Source: Favolaschia claudopus
Taxonomy: Eukaryota; Basidiomycota; Agaricomycetes; Agaricales; Mycenaceae
Direction: 5' to 3'
Assembly: GCA_037176885.1 (NCBI GenBank)
Contig: JAWWNJ010000004.1
Coordinates: forward strand, 2,542,001 to 2,606,000
Length of the DNA stretch: 64,000 bases
In this document: piece after piece, positions 44,086 to 57,953 of the stretch
How positions within the stretch are numbered: position 1 is the first letter of the stretch
Layout: each line of letters opens with the position of its first letter
Notes under the pieces: model-generated
What the model was told of the DNA's origin: nothing
Seen by the model: only the letters and a program-made list of their open reading frames with translations
Databases searched by the model: none
Program-made: the position numbers and the translations under genes

Positions 44086-46918
44086 GGTAAGTTCTTCTAT
44101 TTCTTCGACGGACGAATGAAAAGAAATAACTTACCTCGTTCCCAAGCTGACGCTGTGCCGATGTCATCGAAGAGGAAAAATCGACCGAAGGGTCGGAGCG
44201 GGGATTGGAGAAAGTTACTCAACGGGAGGAGGAGAATTAAGATGATGGGTAGCGGGAGAGCAGTCGATACGATGTAGGTCTGTATCGTATCGCTGTACCG
44301 ACGTAGTCAATTGAATGAAATGAATATTGTTCCTTCAGAACAAAGTCGTACCTGCGGATTGAATGGTAAGTAAACGAATAAACAGGGAAGAATTGAAGTC
44401 AAAGGAATGAAATGGAAGGAAACAAACTTGTCGAGTTTGTGGAATTGAATCTTGAAGAGATGAATGGGATCTTGCGCTGGTTGGATTATATCAGAGTGAA
44501 GAAATGAAGAAAGTGAATTGAGTAAACTTCAAGTCCTTACCTTCAAAACGACGCTTCCTTGCACCGCTCAACCTCAGCTGGCTTCAGGTCAGTCAGATTG
44601 ATTAGAGGAGAGAGATGAATGGATAGCGCACCTTGCTCCAAGTCTGGGTCAACTACAATTCAACGCGAGTCGAAACGAATCGACTCACTCGGGATCAACC
44701 AACCCGCGGTTTGAATTGAAAATCTGGGAGAAAAGTAAAGGTGAGTTGAGATTGAACAGGATGATGGCGAATGAACGAAAATGATATCAAAGAGATGCAC
44801 GAAAAGACACAAAATGAAATGCAAAACGGCGTACCCGTCGAGCACTCGACAATCAAGATAAAGATGAAGGTGAGTTCAAGTTGAACCTACCCTTGAATCA
44901 CCTTTACCTGTAGCCCCGAACGAAGGAAAGAAGGGAAAGAAAGAAAGAAGAGAAGATAAACGGAGCAGAAACTCACCTCGGTCCAATACAAGATTACTTC
45001 TAATCACACTTTAACTTCAACTTTGAAGCGATTCGTTGACTCCCGAGATTCGTCGAGGCTTTAACCGAGCTGGAGAACAAAAGAAAGCAAGGTTCAGGTC
45101 AGTAGAGGATTGGTTCGAGTTGAACTTTACTTACTTGATAGAGATGTACTTGTATGTACCTTCAATGTATAGGCGCGCGCACGCGATTCAAAGCGGCATA
45201 GGTCCGGCCTTTGAAATTCGAGTCAATAATGAGTGTAAGAAATCGAAATTAAACATACCTGAGGCGAAAATAGCATGGTTTCGGCGTTAAACTGGGAGTA
45301 CACGGGAGGCTGGATGCGCGGAGGCATGGTTTCAGTATCTGGGGTGTACAAAAGCGAGATCAGTACTGTATCGAGAGGTATGTTGAAGTAAGATATGAAT
45401 ACTTACCGGCATAATTTCGGCATACATGCCTTCGATTAGAGGTATGCTGGCGTGCGATACAAACCGGCATAGTTTGGCCTTCAAATTCAAGTCAGACCGG
45501 CAACATTTAGAGTAGGGAATTGAATTTGAACGTACTTGGGACACAAATGGCATAGTTTTGGCGTTGAATGAGAAGTACACAGAGACCTTAACTCAGAGAG
45601 GCAAGGTTTCGGTTTCTGGCCTTCAAAGTTCAAGTCAGACAGTCAATAGTTAGAGTAAGGATTTGAAAGTAAACGTACCTGAGGCATAAATGTCATAACC
45701 TTGACGTCGAAGTTGAAATGCAGAGGAGGCCGGACTCGGGGAGCCATAGTTTCGGCCTTAAAAGTTCAAAAAAGTCAAGTTAGTATCAGTTTGTGTAGAG
45801 AAATACAGAGCTTTAGACGTACCTTGACTTATACCGGCATAATTTCGGTATCGGGTTGAACGGAGGCATACGATGAAATACTTTCAAAGTGCGAGTCAGA
45901 TTGAGTTCAAAGGCGAAAGGGTCAGTAACGCGCACCTTGTACCGAGTTCAATCCAACCTCAACTTCAGATCCAACACCACAACTTCATGTCATATAAATG
46001 GACGCGGCCTGCAAGCTTATTTAGTTATATTGAGGTCACAAAGTAAAGGATTGTACTCACAGGAACGAAATCAACCCAAAATCAACCCGCCAATCAATAA
46101 ATAAGTCAATCCTGAGAGATTTGGTTAACAAACGAAGAGAAAAACGCAAAAGAAACAAAGAGTCGGCTCACCGAGGATGCCCGAGAGGGTGTCGAAGTCA
46201 ATCCAGGTAAGAGTTTTGAAGTCCTACTCATATTGAAAGCATCCTATCGAAAGATACATCGAATTAGACTATAAGGACAGTTAGTGTTTCGATTATAATA
46301 GCGGTAATCGAGGTTTAGAACTCACCTGGACAGCCAAAATGTGTATCTCAGGCAACTATCAAACGGTCATTCAATGTTGAAGTTGATAAGGAACTCACTT
46401 ACCCTGCGCAACCAGTCAGAATGTGCATCCCATGCACATATAGAACGACTACAAACTCAATGAAGGATCAGTAAGTAAGAGTTCGAAGTGAATAAAGGGA
46501 TTGAATCACTCACCTGTTATACAAAGTCGTCGAAATAAGACCTGAAGGCAACTTGAAGGTCAGTTCCGCGTTGAAAGAGTCGAAATTTGCATCTCATACA
46601 GTTCGAAAATGAATGGAAACTGAATGGAAGGTTAGGAACGGCTTGAGGCATTCAAAGAAATCAATTCACTCACCTAACAAAGTCGTCGAAATGACTCGAA
46701 GGTCAGTTAGGCATTGAAGCGGTCGCATTTTGGGTCACATATAGCACAGAAGGAATAGAAGAGACTCTAAGTAGAAAGTCAGTAATGGTTTTGAAAAGAT
46801 AAGACGACGACTCGCTTCATTGAACAGGTTGAAGTGGTACAAGAAGAATTTAGTATGGCCGCGAACCCGGATAGAAAGCGGCGTAGTAGAGCAAAGTACA
46901 GAACCTAGAATTGAAGGA
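44086..46918 (-). other. Small-exon cassette region, L2 unit 2
   Basis: Copy of 33053-35885; no difference noticed. Confidence 0.5.
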
Positions 46919-48170
46919 AAATGTTAGTTAGTTTATCAAATGAATGAAAGGGAGCTTGAAGTCACAGACGACATTAGAGTCAAGGAAAAAGTCAAAGAAG
47001 GGCGAAGGCCGAATAAACCCGAAAGCCGTGTTGAAGCACGAACGCGTCGAATTGAAAAAATTGAAGAAGGGCTTTGAAGGAAGGTTGAATAGAGATTTGA
47101 ATAAAGATGAATTGTGGAGGATAAGGAAGGGTAGAAGGGAGGGAGGTGGAAAGTGGGCGGTCAACCCATACCCAAACTCAACGAGATGAGCTCACCTTTA
47201 TACCATTCCTCCGGCCCTCCAACGCTATGCTGCTCACCAAATCACCCGAAGATCCGTAGGGATCGACAGGGCGTCTTGGGAATTGCGGAGCACCGAGCCA
47301 TTCAGTCGGAACAAGCGGAAATTGGAGAAGTCGACGGGGACCTGGAAAAATTCTCAAAAGTCAGCGAAAAGCACTGCGGAAAGTACACGCACGTCAGTAT
47401 TCCATTCTGGGTAACTGATCGCATCAATTCAGGGACGTAACTCCGGGGTGGAGGGGGGAGATGAGGTCGAAAAAGCAGAGGGTCGAGATAGGGGTGAGTT
47501 GCAATTGCAGCGTGAAGACGAGTCCGCGAGCTCCAAAACTGCAGCAGTGGTAGATTTGGGTAGTTTGAACAAGATTTGGACTGCCAAGAGTCGGAGATGT
47601 CAGCATGATACGGCCATGGAAGCGAGGCATTTTGCAACACACCTGAATTCATCCGGTCTCAACTCCGCTCCAAGCAACTCCGATCGCTCCAGAACCTTCT
47701 CCGATGTCGCGGGTATCCAGTCGCTACCGGTACCGTATATTCTGAGTCAGGATACGTGGGCAGACGCCGTTTAGACGGCGATTTTCGAAAATGCGTGCAA
47801 GTGCCGTTGTGCCGTTTTGCGAGGGTCCCTGGGCAAAAAAAGGCGAGAAAGCATGAGTTTCAAAGTAGAAGTATGTAAGAATACATCCCTGAGTCGCGAG
47901 GGCAAGGCGGCGCCGCGCGCGCAGTCGTCGATGGTGGTGGTAAAAGCCAATGTTCGGAATTTCCTGTTTGAGCGAAGATATGATTGATCTGATCGCAGCG
48001 GCCAACCCCGCCACGAGATCTTCCTTGCCCACGACCAGCCCGCCAGCGCCAAGCGTCAACATATCGGCATGGCGCGCTCACGCGCGCAACACGTCTGGAC
48101 CGCAAATCGACTGAAAACCACCGTATCTAATCCCATGGGACTATCTTGACAGTTTTCTGCGAGCTGTGAG

Positions 48171-48443
48171 AGGCCCCCGGTCACTGACATATAGGTTCGT
48201 CGCATTGAAAACCCGAATTTCGGCCTGATTTACTCTATTTTTCGGCACTGATGGCGCTCTGGCGGCTTCAAAAACCACGATTTTTTTCTGAAAATGCGCG
48301 CAAACGCTTAGTTTAGAGGAGCTGCGTCGCCCTATCTAGTCAAAACCTCTGTCAGATGGCTGGTTCGCGAAATAGACCTCTCAGATTGGACCTTGTTTTA
48401 CTCTATGGATGTGACGAACCTATATGTCAGTGACCGGGGGCCT
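48171..48443. mobile_element. hAT-type MITE, R1 unit 3
   Basis: Third copy of the element in the same position, with the same 8-bp flanks as at 26103-26375. Confidence 0.95.
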
Positions 48444-49187
48444 GCTGTGAGCTGGCTCGGGCACCGCGCGGGGCTTCTTTGGGCGACCACTCGGGCTCGG
48501 CTGTCTGGTTTACGAAAATCTGATCCTTCTCAAACAGCCAACTCCGTGCTTCTTGTCCTCACTCTTGGCTCACTCTGGGGCAGTTTTCTGTATTTTGTGG
48601 CTTTCGTTGAAGGCGGCTTGCGTTTTCAAGAAACCGGCGCAGGTATTCTCTTGCGAACGTCCGGCTCGCTGTCTGAGTTGCCTCGTTCGACGAACGCGAA
48701 TCATTTATGTTACGTATGTACCAGTGTTCAAACAGGAATCACAGGGAGGAGGGACAGGTCCGAATTTATCTGGTCACCTTTTTCAGCGTCGGGCACATCT
48801 CTAGTTAGTATAGTTCGCTTTTTGGGACAGAGGCGATTTCTCTAATCTTTGAATGGTGAGCTATTCAGTTCTCTCAAAGCTTAGGGTGCTGAGGAACTGA
48901 GAAACACGGTTTCAGGGTGGCAGCCGACGCGTATAAGTCTGGCCGAACTTATCAACTTCCAGAAGGTGAATTATTCAAAAACAACGTTACTTACAAATTT
49001 CACTGATTTTGTTGCAACGGAGCAGCATCAGCCGACACCGATGGGGGGACTAACACGACCAAACCAACCCACCTTTCTCTCCACCACCACCTTCTCCCCA
49101 ATTTACCACTCAAAAATCCCCTGGGTGAGTTATGATCCCTTCCTTCCACCTCTCCTTGAAGCTCCTTCTCATCTCACCTCCTCAGCG

Positions 49188-50828
49188 ACCTCGTGAAGCT
49201 CTTGTCAACGCCGAAACCACGTCCCCCATGCGTTGATACGACGTATCGTCTTCCCGCGAGCGAAACTTTAAGTAAGTTGCTACTTTTACTCATTTTGACG
49301 TCTTTTTCACCAGGATTTGGCCGCCGGCAGGCCAATAACGCCCTCGCCGCGTACACCAGCGAAATCCGCACCCACCCCTCACATTCTTCGTTGTTGGGCT
49401 CGCCACCGCCGCGCCGCGCAGCGGCGCTATTGCGTTGACACGACGTATCGCCGTCCCGTGAGCGCGACTTCGAGTATGTTCACATTTCCTTCACTTTTTC
49501 CCCCCTTCTGACGCGTTTTTTCACCAGGATTTGGCTGCCGGCAGGCTAACCCCGCCCTCGAAGCATCAAGCAGCGGAATCCACGCCTGACTCGACAATTT
49601 TCTGTTGTTGTTGCTGCCGTCTCCGCCGCGCCGCGTAGCGGCGCGCATGGCGATGAGTATATGTATCTTCTTCCCGCGAGCGCGAGCGGGAGAAAAGGTC
49701 AGTGTTTCCTGCTCCAATTTCTCTTCTTCTGACTGCTTTTTTCAGATTTTTTTGGCCGCCGGCAGGCTAATGCCGCCCCAGACGCGAAAGCACGGGTTTC
49801 CTCGTTGCTTTGGAAGATCTTCGTCGTCGCTGGTGGCGCACGGCGCCGCGTAGCGGCGCTATCACGTCGACACCATATTTCGCCGTCCGGCGAGCTCTTA
49901 TTTCGGTGAGCTTTACTTTTCTCACCTTCAGGCTTCTTTCAATTCATCTTACGAAGTTTTCTTTGCCAAGGTTTTTCCGCTTTCGCGGTAACGGCAAGTT
50001 TCCTGACGTCGGTTAAGGTGAGGTAACCCTTTCCCTTTTTCTTCCAAGTCTTAACCTTTTACCTAACCCATCTCCCCGTCGATTACTATAGGTATCGACG
50101 CCCCGCGAGCGAGGAATACTTTACATAAGGTATGTGCCCTTTCACCCCCAGCCTTTCGTTCAATCTCTGTCCCATCTTCCATCTCGCCATCACAGTTCAA
50201 ACTCTGGTTATTTCGTCGTCCCCCAAGCAACGTCTTCTTGTATGTTTTTCAACTGATTCCACATGTTTTCTGTACTGATCTACCTTCCCAGAATCAAAAT
50301 TCTTCCGCTGCGCGGCCCTCTTCATCAACACGGACTCCTCGAAGGAAAATTCAATTTTTCGGCGTCCGCCGAGCGATGTTTTGAAGTACCTATTAGGTGT
50401 GTTCTTCGTGCCCTTCCAGTTGTTTTCCCACTAAATTCCTCCACTTTCAGAATTTTTCTTCCTGCTCCGTGGGCGGAGTCATTGCCATCATCGCCGACAT
50501 CTCGATTTCAAAATTGAGATTTGGCTTTCCCGCGAGCGAGAACTTGGGCTGGGGGCTCACCAGGTGCGTAGATCTACCGTTCTGAAGCGCTTCTCAGCTG
50601 ATCCTGAGTGCTAGATTTTTTTCTTTCCGCTGCGCGGCGCTGACCATTCAACCTTCAACATAGCCCACCACGTCAAATTTGTCAAAGTCCACGACGCGAA
50701 GAAAAATTTCTTCGCTGCGCGGCCGAGCTGGTCAGTAACCTGCTACCAATTTCTTCGATTTCATACTGATTTCATGCACATATATTCATTTTTTTTCTGC
50801 CGCTGCGCGGCGCCGCAGCGACATTCAA
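49188..50828 (+). other. Hairpin exon-cassette region, R1 unit 3
   Basis: Copy of 27120-28760; no difference noticed. Confidence 0.5.
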
Positions 50829-51972
50829 ATGCAAAACATTCCTCATTTTCAAGTTTTTCGACTGTTCTGTGGCGCCGATTCAGTGAGTTTCTCCAGTCAA
50901 CGCCTCGATTTTCAGACTTGGACAGTTTCAAGAACTGCATGATCTAAGCCGGACTTCAAATTCAAGAAATTCAAGAGGTAATGCTGACTTGTCATTCTCT
51001 CTACGTACAGTACAATTCAGGGTAGTCAGTAAATCTAGATCTGTACTTTTACTAGATCCCCGTCCCCGATTAGCGTAGGCCTGAGGACCCTGAAACAGGC
51101 CGGGAAACGGGCTTCCTGTGGGTCGAAAAATCAAATTTTTTCTCCGCTGTATGTAAGTAGAAAATAAATCCTTTTGAGACCCGCTCCGAAAAGCTATAAG
51201 TCTGGGGTGGGCGAGTCGCTTGCGACCTTGGTCGCGCGGCGAGCTTAGTCGCGCGGCGAGCTTAGTCGTGTGGTGAGCGTGTCAGCGCTTGAGAATTGCC
51301 TTTTTGGGAAGTCAAAGCACGAACTCGGACCTACCTTCAAGAACTTTACCGCACGGACTTGAAACAAAACCTTGTTGTTGTACGACACTACCTACTACTG
51401 CTACCTACTGCTGCTCGGACGATGATGGACTTGTACTGTACTGACGCCGAGCACTTACACTTACGATACGATACACTCTAGTTAAAAAAACCTACTTAGC
51501 TACGCTCGTTTGACGCTTATCCCTTACTTAGGTAGATAGACAAAACCGTAATGAGGTATTAATTTGAAAGCAGAATTCGGATGGGGAGGAAGAAGACGCG
51601 TTGAGTCAAGTCATGTGAGTGTGACAACACGCGTTGCGATGTGCGCAATTTATTCTCCACACCCAGGAGCGATAGAGCACAAAAAACCAGCAGGCGGGCA
51701 ACAAAAAGCCCGAGTCAAATTCAGTACAAACGATCCAGCCAGGTAACTAATGGTACAGGTACAAGAACATCTAAATAAATGCAATCCAGGATACAAGTAC
51801 ATCTACCGAGTCCGCAATACAAGATAAAGGCACATTAAGAACGAAGTGCCTATGTACTACGCGAGAGAAAGCCGGAGCCCACTCGGAGCCCTTACAACAC
51901 AAACCAATGCAGAATATATACAAATAAGAATATTAACCAAACCGCCGCCTCCCACACCAAACGCGCCGCCAT

Positions 51973-53351
51973 TCAATAGATGACCGTGGAGTACTCGCCA
52001 GTGAACTGCGCCGAAGGCGCCCAGTACCCATTCAGCGCGGCATCCACCACGGACGCGGGCGCGAACCGATAATCCACATCCACCGCCGGTGGCGGGGGCG
52101 GAGAGTAGGCGGGAGAGGCGAAGAACAGAGACGCCTCTTCGTCGGTCCAGGGGATGTGGTTCGGGTACCATGTCGTGGGCGGGAGGTCGCAGGTGGCAGC
52201 GGCGTAGTGAGCGATGTGGGAGGAGGAAGGGGAAGGGGAAAGGGAGGGGGAGAGGGAAAGGGAAAGGGAAGGGTCGGAGGTAGGCAGGAAGACATTCGCC
52301 TCGAAGCGTCCTTGTGTGTAAGCGCTGAAATCGCTCTTCTCGAGCTCGGCCTTGCATTCGGTGGATCCATCGACGGGGTAGAGGTGCGTCGGGCTCGCTT
52401 CCTGCGGGACGTATAAGAGGTCCTTTGGGTTGACGACATCCGGAGTGACGATGCCCTCGGGGCTGGCGAAGAGCGATATCAGCTCTTGTAAGCTCCAGTC
52501 AACAAGGGAGAAGTCCACCCCCGAGGAGGAGGAGAAGGAGAGATACGCGTCGAGATCGTACGGGAAGGCGACGGGTGCGACGTCGTAGGGGTAGCCCAGC
52601 TCGTAGCACGACGAGGGGGTAGACGGGGCGGGCGAAGGGGGACGCGGCAGCCGCAGAAGGGGAAGGGGAAGAGAACCCGCTTCCAGACGCGACTGGCACC
52701 TCGACGGGCTCCTGCGCCTCCGACTCGACAACGACAACGTCAGGCACTGGCATGATATCCCTTGCAGCCGACTTCCTCTTGCGCGGCTCGGTGCGGGGAA
52801 CGTAGCCATGCTGCCCGCACATGTGTCGGTGGTAACACGACGGATCCGACGTGCCGAAGTCGCACTGGTTGCAGGCGTACGGTTTCTCGGTCGTACTAGA
52901 TAGTCGACCGTTAGCTTCGATTCAAATGAGAATAAGAAAAACTCACTGCTTCGAGGTGTAATGCGTCTTCATATTAGACTTCTGCAGCGACTTGTGGGTG
53001 CAGCCCGGGAACGGGCAATGGTGCATCCTAAATACAGCAATGCGCGCGTCAGAAAGACGAAACAAAACGAAGAGCAAGAACAGCGAAAACGCACAACTTT
53101 TCGCGCTCCTCAGGCGACAAATGGCGAGCAGTATGGCGGGAGAGATCCGTCGGGTTCTTATAGCTCCAGTCGCAACCTTCATGCGAGCACTTGTGCTGCA
53201 GCGGCGGATAGGGAGGGGTTTTGCCGTTCTAAAATAAGACGATCAGATATTGCTGTAAGTCGATGAAGTAAGGACAGACGCGAACCTTAGCAGTGGTAGA
53301 CTTCGACCGCTTGCGAAGCGAAGTCATAGTCTGAGTGGGAATACGAGGCAT
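51973..53351 (-). pseudogene. C2H2 zinc-finger copy 4 (L2, unit 3), one-base frameshift
   Basis: Exons 53286-53351, 53095-53228, 52947-53027 and 51973-52895. It matches copies 2 and 3 except for one extra G in a G run at 52636-52641. The three fingers and the basic patch are intact. After GSGFSSPSPSAAAASP the frame changes to FARPVYPLVVLRAG and stops near 52499, so the activation-like region is lost. The old frame is otherwise open to the normal stop at 51973. A DNA-binding protein without its activation region could act as a competitor of copies 2 and 3, but a homopolymer sequencing error is an equally good explanation. Confidence 0.82.
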
Positions 53352-53931
53352 CTTGTCTTATCGACACAAACTCGAAGCGCGAACGGGGGAGGGGATCTTT
53401 GACTTGACGGGGGGCAGAGTGTGGGCGCAGAGGCGTGTGTCCCCCTCACCCCCATCCCCCGCTTTATCGACCGAATTCCTCCAGGATTGGTTTTGATGGA
53501 TTGGCTGCGACCAGGAAAGCAAAATCGTACAAGTAAAGTGTTTGCGGTGATTTGTGCGAACAGCTGTTGAGCCACTCGAAAAAACCCATCTAGGAATGTG
53601 TTTGCACTTGACGAGGCGACGCGGACAAGAGCAAAGAGGATTTCCAGATATGGGAATTCTCGCTAGCGATGTCGCACGCTTTGAATTTTTTTTGATGCCT
53701 CACTGGCCGCTTTGTGCAGACGGGTTAGAGTGCCCAGACGTGTAAGGTAGGCAGCGAACAAAGCTGAGAGCGCTGGCTGCATGCTTCGCGTGCCATTTCC
53801 TTCAGTGTCCACTTTCACACTCTCCCTCAAAATTTTCTTCTCTGATTGACAGCAGCTTAAGCTTACCTTCACTCCCACACACCTCAAGCCCGCCGTTACG
53901 CCTCGAAACCCTCACGCTAAGCTCCCTCCCT

Positions 53932-55120
53932 ATGTCCTCCGTCACCGCACCCACTCACCGACGCGTCAGTAGCCACGTCATCAACGACGAAGCCCAACGA
54001 CATCCTCCGGCGCGTACGCTTCACCTACACCCTCTCTCCTCCTTCCCGCCACGACACACCCTGTTCTTCCCGCGCCCTCTCCTGTGCACCCTTCGCCCCG
54101 CCGTCACCGCCGCCGTCGTCGTTCGCGCACCCGACGCCGACGCGCGCAATTACATGCAAAAGAACTATTTAGCGGAAAAAGGTGCGTCCCACCATTGTCT
54201 CTCCTTCCCGCACCTGACTAACAACACCCCTCCCCACTGCAGACCATTTCCTCCCCAGCTTTCACCATACCCGCCGCCTCCGCCACTCCGCCGGCATTCC
54301 CACACGAACGTACCCGTTCCCCGGCCTTTCCGCCCTCGACGCCTCAATTCCGCCTTCCAAACTCCACCCTCAAGACCATTCCTACCCACCACTCGCCGCC
54401 GCCGCCGCCGACGCCTTCGTTCCCCCTAGCCGCCGCTGAAGCCGACGCGCAACTACACACAAAAAGAGGTGCACACCGAAAAAGGTGCGTGCCGCCTTGG
54501 TCTCTCCTTCCCGCACCTGGCTAACTACACCCCTCTCCAGCTCATCTCCTTCCCACCTTTCACCTAACCCCGTCGCCGCTATCGCCGTTTGATTCGACCC
54601 CGCTCCGTCACGGCGCGCGCCGTCGCTCCCCACTTTCCACCCTCTCGATGCGCTCTGAGCTCCAATCTTCACGCCACTCCCACGCACCAATCGCCCCCGC
54701 CCCGCCCTTCTCGACACCGACAACGTCGTTTCGGCCGACTGACTCAAAATTACGCTGAAAATTTAGATTTAAGTGAGTTCTTTTGGTTCTTGACAACAAA
54801 TGAACCAAAAAATAACTTTCCTATCTCAATAGACCAACGCACCGCCGCTTACCGCTCGGAAACGATTTTGGGGAGGCGCGAACGGGAGCTGCGATCCCGC
54901 ACCATCGGCGCCGACATCCCGTTGCCCGACCAACTCGAGACTTGCGCTACGAGATCAATTCGAGGTAGGTTTTCTCGCGATTCAAACGGCACGAAACGAA
55001 ATAACTTACCTTACCTATCCGCGCAGATGACGGTGCGTGAAAGCCGTCAATTCGTGCTCCGTACAATCGCCCGCGCCCCTCGACACGCTTGAAATTTAAG
55101 AAGTCTGTAAACTCGAGTTT
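53932..55120 (+). other. Plus-strand spliced region, L2 unit 3
   Basis: Third copy of the L2 version, diverging from the frameshifted C2H2 copy 4. No difference from the other two was noticed. Confidence 0.5.
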
Positions 55121-57953
55121 GGTAAGTTCTTCTATTTCTTCGACGGACGAATGAAAAGAAATAACTTACCTCGTTCCCAAGCTGACGCTGTGCCGATGTC
55201 ATCGAAGAGGAAAAATCGACCGAAGGGTCGGAGCGGGGATTGGAGAAAGTTACTCAACGGGAGGAGGAGAATTAAGATGATGGGTAGCGGGAGAGCAGTC
55301 GATACGATGTAGGTCTGTATCGTATCGCTGTACCGACGTAGTCAATTGAATGAAATGAATATTGTTCCTTCAGAACAAAGTCGTACCTGCGGATTGAATG
55401 GTAAGTAAACGAATAAACAGGGAAGAATTGAAGTCAAAGGAATGAAATGGAAGGAAACAAACTTGTCGAGTTTGTGGAATTGAATCTTGAAGAGATGAAT
55501 GGGATCTTGCGCTGGTTGGATTATATCAGAGTGAAGAAATGAAGAAAGTGAATTGAGTAAACTTCAAGTCCTTACCTTCAAAACGACGCTTCCTTGCACC
55601 GCTCAACCTCAGCTGGCTTCAGGTCAGTCAGATTGATTAGAGGAGAGAGATGAATGGATAGCGCACCTTGCTCCAAGTCTGGGTCAACTACAATTCAACG
55701 CGAGTCGAAACGAATCGACTCACTCGGGATCAACCAACCCGCGGTTTGAATTGAAAATCTGGGAGAAAAGTAAAGGTGAGTTGAGATTGAACAGGATGAT
55801 GGCGAATGAACGAAAATGATATCAAAGAGATGCACGAAAAGACACAAAATGAAATGCAAAACGGCGTACCCGTCGAGCACTCGACAATCAAGATAAAGAT
55901 GAAGGTGAGTTCAAGTTGAACCTACCCTTGAATCACCTTTACCTGTAGCCCCGAACGAAGGAAAGAAGGGAAAGAAAGAAAGAAGAGAAGATAAACGGAG
56001 CAGAAACTCACCTCGGTCCAATACAAGATTACTTCTAATCACACTTTAACTTCAACTTTGAAGCGATTCGTTGACTCCCGAGATTCGTCGAGGCTTTAAC
56101 CGAGCTGGAGAACAAAAGAAAGCAAGGTTCAGGTCAGTAGAGGATTGGTTCGAGTTGAACTTTACTTACTTGATAGAGATGTACTTGTATGTACCTTCAA
56201 TGTATAGGCGCGCGCACGCGATTCAAAGCGGCATAGGTCCGGCCTTTGAAATTCGAGTCAATAATGAGTGTAAGAAATCGAAATTAAACATACCTGAGGC
56301 GAAAATAGCATGGTTTCGGCGTTAAACTGGGAGTACACGGGAGGCTGGATGCGCGGAGGCATGGTTTCAGTATCTGGGGTGTACAAAAGCGAGATCAGTA
56401 CTGTATCGAGAGGTATGTTGAAGTAAGATATGAATACTTACCGGCATAATTTCGGCATACATGCCTTCGATTAGAGGTATGCTGGCGTGCGATACAAACC
56501 GGCATAGTTTGGCCTTCAAATTCAAGTCAGACCGGCAACATTTAGAGTAGGGAATTGAATTTGAACGTACTTGGGACACAAATGGCATAGTTTTGGCGTT
56601 GAATGAGAAGTACACAGAGACCTTAACTCAGAGAGGCAAGGTTTCGGTTTCTGGCCTTCAAAGTTCAAGTCAGACAGTCAATAGTTAGAGTAAGGATTTG
56701 AAAGTAAACGTACCTGAGGCATAAATGTCATAACCTTGACGTCGAAGTTGAAATGCAGAGGAGGCCGGACTCGGGGAGCCATAGTTTCGGCCTTAAAAGT
56801 TCAAAAAAGTCAAGTTAGTATCAGTTTGTGTAGAGAAATACAGAGCTTTAGACGTACCTTGACTTATACCGGCATAATTTCGGTATCGGGTTGAACGGAG
56901 GCATACGATGAAATACTTTCAAAGTGCGAGTCAGATTGAGTTCAAAGGCGAAAGGGTCAGTAACGCGCACCTTGTACCGAGTTCAATCCAACCTCAACTT
57001 CAGATCCAACACCACAACTTCATGTCATATAAATGGACGCGGCCTGCAAGCTTATTTAGTTATATTGAGGTCACAAAGTAAAGGATTGTACTCACAGGAA
57101 CGAAATCAACCCAAAATCAACCCGCCAATCAATAAATAAGTCAATCCTGAGAGATTTGGTTAACAAACGAAGAGAAAAACGCAAAAGAAACAAAGAGTCG
57201 GCTCACCGAGGATGCCCGAGAGGGTGTCGAAGTCAATCCAGGTAAGAGTTTTGAAGTCCTACTCATATTGAAAGCATCCTATCGAAAGATACATCGAATT
57301 AGACTATAAGGACAGTTAGTGTTTCGATTATAATAGCGGTAATCGAGGTTTAGAACTCACCTGGACAGCCAAAATGTGTATCTCAGGCAACTATCAAACG
57401 GTCATTCAATGTTGAAGTTGATAAGGAACTCACTTACCCTGCGCAACCAGTCAGAATGTGCATCCCATGCACATATAGAACGACTACAAACTCAATGAAG
57501 GATCAGTAAGTAAGAGTTCGAAGTGAATAAAGGGATTGAATCACTCACCTGTTATACAAAGTCGTCGAAATAAGACCTGAAGGCAACTTGAAGGTCAGTT
57601 CCGCGTTGAAAGAGTCGAAATTTGCATCTCATACAGTTCGAAAATGAATGGAAACTGAATGGAAGGTTAGGAACGGCTTGAGGCATTCAAAGAAATCAAT
57701 TCACTCACCTAACAAAGTCGTCGAAATGACTCGAAGGTCAGTTAGGCATTGAAGCGGTCGCATTTTGGGTCACATATAGCACAGAAGGAATAGAAGAGAC
57801 TCTAAGTAGAAAGTCAGTAATGGTTTTGAAAAGATAAGACGACGACTCGCTTCATTGAACAGGTTGAAGTGGTACAAGAAGAATTTAGTATGGCCGCGAA
57901 CCCGGATAGAAAGCGGCGTAGTAGAGCAAAGTACAGAACCTAGAATTGAAGGA
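55121..57953 (-). other. Small-exon cassette region, L2 unit 3
   Basis: Copy of 33053-35885; no difference noticed. It ends just before the point (about 58090) where the array passes into the diverged R2 half-unit. Confidence 0.5.

Larger units (their letters stand above)
35081..46113. repeat. Central array unit 2 (R1-L2)
   Basis: Second near-identical unit, 11033 bp, carrying C2H2 gene copy 3. I noticed only two differences from unit 1, both one base fewer in T runs (near 37746 and near 38705). Confidence 0.85.
46114..57148. repeat. Central array unit 3 (R1-L2)
   Basis: Third near-identical unit, carrying C2H2 gene copy 4. Noticed differences are one G fewer near 51693 and one G more near 52640, the latter breaking the C2H2 frame. 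Identity continues about 940 bp past this unit's end, to about 58090. Confidence 0.85.
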
